From a virus, in IMG/VR virus record IMGVR_UViG_3300044984_002647, positions 1 through 55,663 of that record: DNA of 55,663 bases; one strand, written 5' to 3'. The position numbers and the translations under genes are program-made. The notes below the pieces were generated by a model. The model was given only the letters and a program-made list of their open reading frames with translations. It was not told where the DNA came from and did no database searches. Shown in pieces: positions 1 through 7,668 of the stretch (positions are counted from its first letter, which is position 1; each line of letters opens with the position of its first letter).

Positions 1-2
1 AT

Positions 3-1355
3 TATATAACAAATATTGTTCTTGGAAGAGTAATCACAAACGGTGCTGGTATAGAGATAATTGCACAATCTCGGTATGATGGCGAACATACTGCAAACAA
101 GTTGTCGGAGTTCAATAAAGTTGCTCTTGGTTCTGTATATTCAAATGGATCTATTGTAACAGATAGCGGTTCTTATAAGTTGAATGTAACTGCTGGTACA
201 TATTACTTCTCAGAAAATCGCTTTGATCCGTCCGGTGGTAATGGTATAACATTTTCACAATACTTCAGAAGTGCGTCTGCTTGGGATAGAAGCACAACAT
301 CCACGGTAGTTGGTAATGTATATGATTCTGGTTCAAGTGTGTTGGTTCCGTTGTCATCATCTGCATACACAAAGCATACATTATATGCAATTGGACAAGG
401 CGTGGATGAAAAATATATGATGGTAATTGGACAAGATCAATACACATCACTGCTTTTGGCAGAAAATGCGGGATTGCCAATACCGCCCACTTATTTTAAA
501 TATGCAATTGTTCCTATTGCATCTGTATATGTACAATCCGGATCGGCGAATATTATTCAAGTGGAAGATATTCGCCCAGTAATTGGATTCAAAGCGGGTG
601 GTGTAAATGCTGCATCTGTTCATGGCAATTTGCTTGGACTGACTGCCGATAATCATAAGCAATATCTATTGGTCTCTGGTGTAAGAGCAATGGATGGAAA
701 CTTGAACATGGGTGGTTATAATATCACCAACGCAAGTACAATAACTTCAACATTTACAGGTTCGTTGCTTGGAACATCAAGTTGGGCAGAAAAAGCAATA
801 ACATCTTCTTATACAACAAATGCCGAATCTGCGCAGACATCAATTAGTGCATCTTATGCAACAACCGCATCATTTGTTGTAAGCGGTTCTTTTGCTACAA
901 CTGCATCATATGCATCAAGTACGGCAAACACCGGGCGTGAGATTGCAAGTTATATACCATTTATATCAACCGCTGGACAAACAGTGACATTGACAAGATT
1001 GGTCGCTGCCGTAACAGAAATTGGAACAGAACTTCGTATAAAAACAGATTTGACATATGTATCTTCATGCAGTCTAAGTCTGAGAGTTGAACGGGCATCT
1101 ATTTTGACCGGACCGCAAATAAGAGTGCAATATTCAACAGATGAAGTTACATGGAACTATTTGACTTCCAATGTTACAAATTATCCGACGGTTGCTCTGA
1201 ACGCAGCAGGTTCGGCATATACAGGCAAAGAAGCCATCGTGTCGGGTGCTAAAGGTATTGTAACACTGAGACTTATTACAGTTGGCGGAGATGCTACTAA
1301 TAATAGCACCGCGAGAGTAGGAAACGCAACTCTTGGCACTATATATACATTGTAA
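3..1355 (+). CDS. Tail fibre protein, 5'-truncated by window edge
   Basis: The frame is open from the first bases of the window, so the true start lies upstream. An internal TTG at 102 is unlikely to be the start because coding sequence continues before it. Around 620-720 is the segment GNLLGLTADNHKQYL followed by MDGNLNMGGYNITNA, a signature seen in many phage tail-fibre and baseplate-attached proteins. Nucleotides 760-930 encode Ser/Ala/Tyr-rich 'TASYA' repeats like those in the next gene and in the tailspike at 7669. The last ~140 residues form a separate domain I do not recognise. It begins the fibre cluster and ends 8 nt before the next gene. A structural role in the distal tail is inferred from these motifs and the neighbours. 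Confidence 0.75.
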   Translation, partial: YITNIVLGRVITNGAGIEIIAQSRYDGEHTANKLSEFNKVALGSVYSNGSIVTDSGSYKLNVTAGTYYFSENRFDPSGGNGITFSQYFRSASAWDRSTTSTVVGNVYDSGSSVLVPLSSSAYTKHTLYAIGQGVDEKYMMVIGQDQYTSLLLAENAGLPIPPTYFKYAIVPIASVYVQSGSANIIQVEDIRPVIGFKAGGVNAASVHGNLLGLTADNHKQYLLVSGVRAMDGNLNMGGYNITNASTITSTFTGSLLGTSSWAEKAITSSYTTNAESAQTSISASYATTASFVVSGSFATTASYASSTANTGREIASYIPFISTAGQTVTLTRLVAAVTEIGTELRIKTDLTYVSSCSLSLRVERASILTGPQIRVQYSTDEVTWNYLTSNVTNYPTVALNAAGSAYTGKEAIVSGAKGIVTLRLITVGGDATNNSTARVGNATLGTIYTL

Positions 1356-1363
1356 AATAACAC

Positions 1364-4300
1364 ATGTCTAATTACACAGTATTTACAAATATAATAAGTG
1401 GAAGCGAGGCAGAGATAGCTTCGATCACAGGTTCATTGAGTGGAACTGCGTCATATTCAATTACTGCAAGTTATGCGTTGAGTTATAGTGGCACAAGCGG
1501 AACTTCGGGTACCAATGGAACAAGCGGCACCAACGGGTCGTCCGGTACTTCCGGAACAAACGGGTCGAGTGGAACATCTGGTACGAATGGAACTTCGGGT
1601 ACCAATGGGACAAGTGGTACCAACGGTTCGAGTGGAACATCTGGTACGAATGGAACTTCCGGCACCAACGGAACGAGCGGCACCAATGGTTCAAGTGGCA
1701 CGTCCGGCACCAACGGTACGTCGGGTACAAACGGTTCGAGCGGCACAAGTGGCACAAACGGTACGTCGGGTACAAACGGTTCAAGTGGCACGTCCGGCAC
1801 CAACGGTACGTCGGGTACAAACGGTTCGAGCGGCACGTCCGGCACCAACGGTACGTCGGGTACAAACGGTTCGAGCGGCACGTCCGGCACCAACGGAACG
1901 AGCGGCACCAATGGTTCAAGTGGAACGTCGGGTACGAATGGAACAAGCGGAACCTCTGGCACAAACGGTTCAAGTGGCACGTCCGGCACAAACGGTTCAA
2001 GTGGCACGTCCGGCACAAACGGTTCAAGTGGCACGTCCGGCACAAACGGTTCAAGTGGCACGTCCGGCACAAACGGTTCAAGTGGCACGTCCGGCACCAA
2101 CGGAACGAGCGGCACCAATGGTTCAAGTGGAACGTCGGGTACGAATGGAACAAGTGGAACCTCTGGCACAAACGGTTCAAGTGGAACATCTGGCACAAAC
2201 GGTTCAAGTGGAACATCTGGTGCAGGATTTACAACAATCAATAGCCCAAGCATAGGACGAGTAATATTGTCTGACGGCTCGGTTAATGCTGCCACCGCAT
2301 CAGCAAATTTGATTTATTCAGATAATGTATTTACAATCACGGGAAGTATTTTGGCTAATGGTGGTGTCACAGCATCTTTGTTTGGTACGAGCAGTTATGC
2401 TATTCAAGCATTAAGTTCTTCATATGCTACAACAGCATCACTTGCATTTGATACAAATATAAGAATAACAGACACGCTATTTGTTGATCCAGTAAATGGT
2501 AATGACTCAACGGCCAAATCGGGAAGTTTACAGTATACATACAGATCTATTGCTGCCGCTGAAAGTGCTGGTGCAGTGAGTCAATCTATATATCTTTTAA
2601 ATGGTGTAGCAACAGCCTCGGGATTGATTAAGTCGTTGAACTATTATCTATCAGAAGGATCAACATTAAAACTAAATCCTTCTAGTGCAGTTCCATTGTT
2701 TTATCTTACTGGCTCAAGTGCCAGTACACTAATTCAAATAAAAGTATCTGGTCCCGGTACGATTGACGCAACAATTAACTACGCTCCGGCAAGTTCAAGA
2801 GCAACTTTGATAGGAATGTATTCCAACGGAGTCAACGGATCAACTATTTCTGGCGGATCTTATATCAATATTGATGTATATAAGATTATTGCCGGTATGG
2901 ACAGTACTAATTACAACAGTAGTGCATGTGCAATAGATATTGAAGGATCAAACTATAGCATAGGAGCAACAATCAATGCCCATACTTTTGTTTTGAATAA
3001 AGGCTTGACTGGAGTTTCATACCTAGGTGCTCCGCTCGTGAAAGGAATTGGTTTTGCAAATTATTGCAATGTCAATATAGAACAGGCGTTTTTCAGTTCA
3101 AATGGTATAGTTAAAAGTACTGTGTCAAGTGGTGGAAGAACGGTAATAAACATAAGCCAACTTGTAGATTCTGACATGTTTACTATGATTGTTGCTGATC
3201 CTGCTGGTGCCAATATATCGTTGTCCATAGAAAATGCAATAAATTCAAGCGTTGTTACACCAATTATTGCAAAAAATGGTGGTGGAAATATATACTTAAA
3301 ACTTCCTAGAGATTATAGCATCGTTCAGACAAATAACAATCAACCATATGGAATGTGGCTTGATATAAATGGAACAGTTGCGCTGGAAGGTATGTTTAAC
3401 TTCGATACAGTTTCTCAATACGATTCAAGTCCCGTGTTAATAACGGGAAGCAATGCGTCCAATGTCATTTTTAGAAATTCGTACATTGGGAGGCTTATTT
3501 CAACTGGATCAAGTCCTGTAATATATTTCGGTTCAGGAACAAGCAACAAAACTCTTACACTTCAAGATTGCCATATCTATTCCACAGGAAGTACATATTC
3601 AATCGACGCGGCCCAATCACAAAATGTAACATTGATGGGCGGCAGAACAACCAGCACATATCAATTTGGTCCAAATATAAACGTTGTTGATGCAGCATAT
3701 ACACATGGATCATCTTCATATGCACTAACTGCAAGTTATGCTTTGAATGGTGGTGGTGGTAGCGGTACCAATGGCACAAGCGGAACGTCGGGTACCAATG
3801 GCACAAGCGGAACGAATGGCACAAGCGGAACGAATGGCACCAACGGTTCGAGTGGAACGTCTGGTACGAATGGGTCGTCGGGAACGTCTGGCACAAATGG
3901 AACAAGCGGTACCAACGGTTCGAGTGGAACGTCTGGTACCAATGGCACGAGCGGCACCAATGGGTCGTCGGGAACGTCTGGCACAAATGGAACAAGCGGT
4001 ACCAACGGTTCGAGTGGAACGTCTGGTACGAATGGAACTTCTGGTACCAATGGGTCAAGTGGTACAAGCGGTACCAACGGTTCGAGTGGAACGTCTGGTA
4101 CCAATGGCACGAGCGGCACCAATGGGTCGTCGGGAACGTCTGGCACAAATGGAACAAGCGGTACCAACGGTTCGAGTGGAACGTCTGGGACAAACGGGTC
4201 GTCCGGAACCTCGGGTACCAACGGAACAAGCGGCACGAATGGTTCGTCCGGTACATCTGGAACAAACGGGTCAAGTGGAACATCTGGTACCAATGGGTCA

Positions 4301-4912
4301 AGTGGTACAAGCGGTACCAACGGTTCGAGTGGAACGTCCGGTACCAATGGCACGAGCGGCACCAATGGGTCGTCGGGAACGTCTGGCACAAACGGAACAA
4401 GCGGTACCAACGGTTCGAGTGGAACTTCTGGTTCAAGTGGCACAAACGGTTCATCCGGAACTTCCGGGACAAACGGTTCGAGTGGAACGTCTGGTACCAA
4501 TGGCACGAGCGGCACCAATGGGTCGTCGGGAACGTCCGGCACAAACGGAACAAGTGGAACGAATGGCACAAGCGGCACGAACGGCTCATCGGGAACTTCT
4601 GGTTCAAGTGGCACAAACGGTTCATCCGGAACTTCCGGGACAAACGGGTCAAGTGGAACATCCGGGACAATTCCTGCCGGAACAGTTTCAAGCAGTGCTC
4701 AATTAAGTAATGGTGGTGGCACAGCGTTCGACAGTTCAAACGATGTCACATTTGGAAGCGTAACTGCTTCTCTTGGTCTTCTTGGTACATCTTCATATTC
4801 TATTACTGCTTCATATGCTTTGAATGGTGGTGGAGGCGGTGGAGGAACTACTGGTATAACATCTCAACAAGTTTTAGCACTATTTATAGCATATCCAAAC
4901 AGAATGATTTGA
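1364..4912 (+). CDS. Collagen-like tail fibre with beta-helix domain
   Basis: This 1182-aa protein has two long blocks of Gly-X-Y triplets (GTS, GTN, GSS) at residues ~43-288 and ~797-1101. Between them lies a domain of about 430 residues starting near residue 365. It contains VDPVNGNDSTAKSG and regularly spaced short hydrophobic strands, which suggests a right-handed beta-helix of the pectin-lyase type. 'TASYA' segments flank the triplet blocks at residues ~28-40, ~345-362 and ~1140-1155. Collagen-like triplets in phage fibres are known to trimerise as rods; here X and Y are almost only Ser, Thr and Asn, with no Pro. There is no SD site before the ATG. Stop is TGA, so TGA is a normal stop here. 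Role: long fibre or spike shaft with a central, possibly glycan-binding module. Fibre role is likely; enzymatic activity is unproven. Confidence 0.8.
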   Translation: MSNYTVFTNIISGSEAEIASITGSLSGTASYSITASYALSYSGTSGTSGTNGTSGTNGSSGTSGTNGSSGTSGTNGTSGTNGTSGTNGSSGTSGTNGTSGTNGTSGTNGSSGTSGTNGTSGTNGSSGTSGTNGTSGTNGSSGTSGTNGTSGTNGSSGTSGTNGTSGTNGSSGTSGTNGTSGTNGSSGTSGTNGTSGTSGTNGSSGTSGTNGSSGTSGTNGSSGTSGTNGSSGTSGTNGSSGTSGTNGTSGTNGSSGTSGTNGTSGTSGTNGSSGTSGTNGSSGTSGAGFTTINSPSIGRVILSDGSVNAATASANLIYSDNVFTITGSILANGGVTASLFGTSSYAIQALSSSYATTASLAFDTNIRITDTLFVDPVNGNDSTAKSGSLQYTYRSIAAAESAGAVSQSIYLLNGVATASGLIKSLNYYLSEGSTLKLNPSSAVPLFYLTGSSASTLIQIKVSGPGTIDATINYAPASSRATLIGMYSNGVNGSTISGGSYINIDVYKIIAGMDSTNYNSSACAIDIEGSNYSIGATINAHTFVLNKGLTGVSYLGAPLVKGIGFANYCNVNIEQAFFSSNGIVKSTVSSGGRTVINISQLVDSDMFTMIVADPAGANISLSIENAINSSVVTPIIAKNGGGNIYLKLPRDYSIVQTNNNQPYGMWLDINGTVALEGMFNFDTVSQYDSSPVLITGSNASNVIFRNSYIGRLISTGSSPVIYFGSGTSNKTLTLQDCHIYSTGSTYSIDAAQSQNVTLMGGRTTSTYQFGPNINVVDAAYTHGSSSYALTASYALNGGGGSGTNGTSGTSGTNGTSGTNGTSGTNGTNGSSGTSGTNGSSGTSGTNGTSGTNGSSGTSGTNGTSGTNGSSGTSGTNGTSGTNGSSGTSGTNGTSGTNGSSGTSGTNGSSGTSGTNGTSGTNGSSGTSGTNGTSGTNGSSGTSGTNGSSGTSGTNGTSGTNGSSGTSGTNGSSGTSGTNGSSGTSGTNGSSGTSGTNGTSGTNGSSGTSGTNGTSGTNGSSGTSGSSGTNGSSGTSGTNGSSGTSGTNGTSGTNGSSGTSGTNGTSGTNGTSGTNGSSGTSGSSGTNGSSGTSGTNGSSGTSGTIPAGTVSSSAQLSNGGGTAFDSSNDVTFGSVTASLGLLGTSSYSITASYALNGGGGGGGTTGITSQQVLALFIAYPNRMI
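1490..2226 (+). repeat. Collagen-like coding tandem repeat, block 1
   Basis: Tandem 9-nt units encode Gly-Thr/Ser-Ser/Asn triplets. Larger near-identical units, such as the one encoding GTNGSSGTSG, recur many times around 1970-2090. The DNA copies are close enough to recombine or slip in frame. Confidence 0.9.
3752..4669 (+). repeat. Collagen-like coding tandem repeat, block 2
   Basis: This second array of Gly-X-Y codons is longer than block 1 and is likewise built of repeated multi-triplet cassettes; for example, the segment near 3903-3960 recurs near 4060-4110 and 4150-4190. It is preceded by a GGGGSG linker and followed by a 'SSSAQLSNGGGTAF' tail. Its similarity to block 1 offers a substrate for recombination that could remove the central domain. 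Confidence 0.9.
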
Positions 4913-4948
4913 TATATATATAAACAACGACACAACTTATAAAATATT

Positions 4949-5398
4949 ATGGCACAAAATACATCACCAATATTCGGACTGACGCCAAGAATAGGCACAG
5001 GAAATATAACACAAACTGCCACTTCCCCAAGAAGTGATGGCGTTGGTACAGTTGGAACAAATTTATTTCTTAGTTTCACTGCTGGTCCTTCTGGCAGCTT
5101 TGTTCAAAAAGTAAGATTCTTTTCTGTTGCCACTGCACCAACAACAGGCATTGCAACAGTGTTGAGAACATTTTATAGCACAGTTGGAACTGGCACTCTA
5201 GTTGCCGCAGATGCCGCACTTCTTGGAGAAATTTCCGTGGGTGCGCTCGCAGCTGCCAATGCTACAAACGCCACAAACTTTTATGAACTTCCGCTAAATT
5301 TTGCAATGCCAGCAAACACATACATTCTTGTGTCTCAACATGCTGCGCAAACAGCCAATCAAAATTGGAAAGCATTTGTGATAGCCAGCGATTACTAA
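4949..5398 (+). CDS. Small fibre-cluster structural protein (149 aa)
   Basis: I do not recognise the family. The protein is rich in Ala, Thr and Gly with few charges. It starts MAQNTSPIFGLTPRIG and has alternating hydrophobic segments (LFLSFTAGPSGSFVQKVRFFSV) suggestive of a small all-beta domain. It lies between the collagen-like fibre and the first glycine-rich adhesin, on the same strand. The leader contains a TA-rich stretch (4913-4926) and no SD site. A small virion protein that decorates or connects fibres is inferred from position only. Confidence 0.65.
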   Translation: MAQNTSPIFGLTPRIGTGNITQTATSPRSDGVGTVGTNLFLSFTAGPSGSFVQKVRFFSVATAPTTGIATVLRTFYSTVGTGTLVAADAALLGEISVGALAAANATNATNFYELPLNFAMPANTYILVSQHAAQTANQNWKAFVIASDY

Positions 5399-5416
5399 AA
5401 AAATATATAAATAGTT

Positions 5417-6379
5417 ATGAATTTTCCTGCTACACAACTAGATGTATTTGGCATTCCCTCAAATTTCAAAGGGGATGTTCAGATATTTCATGCCAACAAT
5501 CAATCCACCATAAATCATCAACCGTGGATAAAACCGCGTGGTACAACCATGTCATATATGATTGCTATTTCCGGTGGTGGCGGAGGTGGCGGCGGGCATA
5601 CCAAAGCATCTGGTACGAACGGAGGTGGAGGAGGCGGTGGTGCATGTTCTGGGATAGCAAGATTGATGGTTCCGAGTTTTTTATTACCAGATACATTATA
5701 TGTACAAGTTGGGCAAGGTGGGTTGGGCGGTGCCGCCGGTGCCGCCGGTTCTGCGGGCACCAATTCTTATATATTGTTTTCTCCTCTTGCGTTTCTTGCT
5801 CAAAATAGTTTACTGTCTTCCAACACCAATGCGCCCGGTGGCGGTGGTGCTGGTACACTAACGCTGGTTGGTACTGTTGGCAGTATTCCAACGATTGCAG
5901 GAACTTCAGTTGAAGGTTCAATTGGAATTTTTGCGTCTACGGTTGGATTGATTGGAGTTACTGGAGGCGCGGTTGCCGGTGGAAACGGAACTTCGGTTAC
6001 TGCTTGGGCCGCTCTGCCCATGAGTCCCGGTGCAGGTGGTGGTGGTGGACCGAATGATTCTGGTACTAGTAACGGTGGAAATATCACCGCGACATCTGCA
6101 ATAAATTTTACAAATTTGAATTTCCCGATTACGGCTGGAGCACTTGCACTTGGTGGTACTGCCGGATCAACGTCGGCAAATATAGGAAGTGCCGGTGTTT
6201 CTTTGTTGAATCCATTTTATCAAACTGGAGGTGCCGGTGGAGGAACTGGTACAACATCCACAGGAGGTGACGGTGGTAGAGGAGGTATAGGATGTGGAGG
6301 CGGTGGTGGTGGAGCAGGACTCGTTGGAGGACGTGGCGGAAATGGTGGCAATGGACTTGTTGCTATATTCTCATGGTAA
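5417..6379 (+). CDS. Glycine-rich adhesin-like protein 1
   Basis: A non-Gly N-terminal region of about 50 residues (MNFPATQLDVFGIPSNFKGD...) leads into 'SYMIAISGGGGGGGG' and then many glycine-rich runs separated by short hydrophobic strands, ending GRGGNGGNGLVAIFSW. This layout matches glycine-rich phage proteins such as the distal gp38 adhesins of T2/S16-type phages, where polyglycine sandwiches present variable receptor-binding loops. The next gene is a clear paralogue, sharing the region before the first Gly run, a 'LARL-IPSF-LPD-LY' segment and the C-terminus. The start ATG follows TATATAAATA by only a few bases with no SD. Receptor binding is inferred from architecture; alternatively it may be a baseplate decoration protein. 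Confidence 0.7.
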   Translation: MNFPATQLDVFGIPSNFKGDVQIFHANNQSTINHQPWIKPRGTTMSYMIAISGGGGGGGGHTKASGTNGGGGGGGACSGIARLMVPSFLLPDTLYVQVGQGGLGGAAGAAGSAGTNSYILFSPLAFLAQNSLLSSNTNAPGGGGAGTLTLVGTVGSIPTIAGTSVEGSIGIFASTVGLIGVTGGAVAGGNGTSVTAWAALPMSPGAGGGGGPNDSGTSNGGNITATSAINFTNLNFPITAGALALGGTAGSTSANIGSAGVSLLNPFYQTGGAGGGTGTTSTGGDGGRGGIGCGGGGGGAGLVGGRGGNGGNGLVAIFSW

Positions 6380-6382
6380 AAT

Positions 6383-7342
6383 ATGATACATTATCCATCA
6401 ACTCCCAGTGATCTCAATGATCTACCGTATCCAAGTAATTGCGATGTTCAATTATTTGTTGGTGGAATAGGAACTGGTGGCAGTAATGACAATTGGAAAA
6501 TTTGGAACAAGCCAAAATATTCTAGTATGGTCAGCATACTTGCTATAGGTGGTGGCAGTGGTGGCGGTGGTGGATTTCAGCGGACAGCTGGCGGAGACGG
6601 AGGCGGCGGAGGCAGCGGTGGCAGCGGTGGCTTGGCCAGATTGACAATACCATCATTTTTTCTGCCAGATATTTTGTATATATTGGCCGGTGATGGAGGT
6701 CAAGGCGGTGCCGCGAGCACCGCTGGTATAGCTGGTGGTATATCATATGTTTCATTTTCTTCAATATTGGAAACTCAAAATGTATTGATTCGATCAAATG
6801 CTGTCGCTGCCGGTGGTGGCGGCGGTGCTGCTGCAACAGGAACGGCAGCGTTTGGTGTAGCTGGTACCATATCCACTATTACCGTTGGCGCTGCTTTTGG
6901 CATTTTCTCTGGAAGTGCAGGTCAAAATGGTCAACTTGGAACAAATGGCACCGGCAATACTACCGGTAACTCATTGAGTGTTTGGGGATCTGTGCCAATA
7001 TCCGGCGGTGCGGGCGGCGCATCTTCGACCGGAGGTACGGCAGCGGGCGGAGCATTAACCGCAGCCGGTATAGCAACGAGTTTTACATATTTGAACTGGC
7101 CAACAACAGCAGGTGCGGTTGCTGCGGGTGGAGCGGCCACAGGCGGTCGCGGAAGTGCCGGTGTGAATGTATGGAAGCCGTTTCGCAGTTCTGGTGGGGC
7201 TGGGGGCGGTACAAACGACACTACAGGCGGAGATGGTAATAGTGGAGGCATAGGTTCTGGCGGTGGTGGCGGCGGCGCTGGTGTAACTGCTGGCAGAGGA
7301 GGCAACGGTGGGCCGGGAATGGTAATGATCATGTCATGGTAA
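6383..7342 (+). CDS. Glycine-rich adhesin-like protein 2
   Basis: This 319-aa paralogue of the preceding gene has the same order of elements: an N-terminal head with 'DVQLFVGG', a first polyglycine run near residue 55, GLARLTIPSFFLPDILYIL, internal Gly-rich stretches and a terminal GRGGNGGPGMVMIMSW. Divergence is greatest in the middle, as expected if loops there contact receptors. It starts 3 nt after the previous stop, so the two are probably translated together. A tandem duplication followed by diversification is the simplest reading. Function by analogy: receptor-binding tip or fibre-bound structural protein. Confidence 0.7.
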   Translation: MIHYPSTPSDLNDLPYPSNCDVQLFVGGIGTGGSNDNWKIWNKPKYSSMVSILAIGGGSGGGGGFQRTAGGDGGGGGSGGSGGLARLTIPSFFLPDILYILAGDGGQGGAASTAGIAGGISYVSFSSILETQNVLIRSNAVAAGGGGGAAATGTAAFGVAGTISTITVGAAFGIFSGSAGQNGQLGTNGTGNTTGNSLSVWGSVPISGGAGGASSTGGTAAGGALTAAGIATSFTYLNWPTTAGAVAAGGAATGGRGSAGVNVWKPFRSSGGAGGGTNDTTGGDGNSGGIGSGGGGGGAGVTAGRGGNGGPGMVMIMSW

Positions 7343-7369
7343 TGCATTCATCTAAAATATAAAAAGAAT

Positions 7370-7612
7370 ATGAAAATACAAATACAATCTTTAACATACA
7401 GAGCGGGAATTGGAAATTATCTTGAAGTAATTTCTGTTTATGGAAATCCGGCGATAAATATAAAATGGCAAATTTTGACAGATATTGGACACGTTCTTGA
7501 ATCGGGGGACATTCAAATGTCATTAGATCAATGGGAAAATTGGCCAAGCGGACCAGACAATAATTATATAGAAAATATTGCTGCTGGATATTTGGGCGTG
7601 GCTCTATTATAA
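7370..7612 (+). CDS. Small fibre-associated protein (80 aa)
   Basis: This is a compact protein with MKIQIQSLTYRAG at the N-terminus and 'SLDQWENWPSGPDNNYIENIAAGYLGV' features near the end. Small proteins with a similar 'W-x(4)-DN-Y' ending occur in the tail-fibre regions of aquatic phages, which I recall but cannot verify here. It contains no membrane segment or cysteines. It sits between the second glycine-rich protein and the tailspike. The leader is A-rich without a clear SD. Function unknown; a small virion subunit or fibre-assembly factor is possible. Confidence 0.6.
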   Translation: MKIQIQSLTYRAGIGNYLEVISVYGNPAINIKWQILTDIGHVLESGDIQMSLDQWENWPSGPDNNYIENIAAGYLGVALL

Positions 7613-7668
7613 TAAACAATATGCGCGTTCTTTGTCGATAGTTATAATAATTATATACATATAAATTT

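Noticed and set aside
1483-2295. Long minus-strand and alternate-frame open reading frames over the collagen repeats
   Set aside because: They encode Val-Pro-Leu or Arg/Cys/His repeats that are simple mirror products of the Gly-X-Y codons; no leader or context supports them.
1490-4669. Short tandem repeats considered as a CRISPR array
   Set aside because: Units are 9-nt-based codons in one open frame, without unique spacers of fixed length.
3555-4739. Minus-strand open frames over the second collagen block
   Set aside because: Same cause as above: repeat-derived shadows of the real plus-strand gene.
5406-5413. TATAAATA as a T4-type late promoter
   Set aside because: It sits only 3 nt before the ATG at 5417, so a transcript from it would lack the start codon or be leaderless; kept only as part of the A/T-leader observation.
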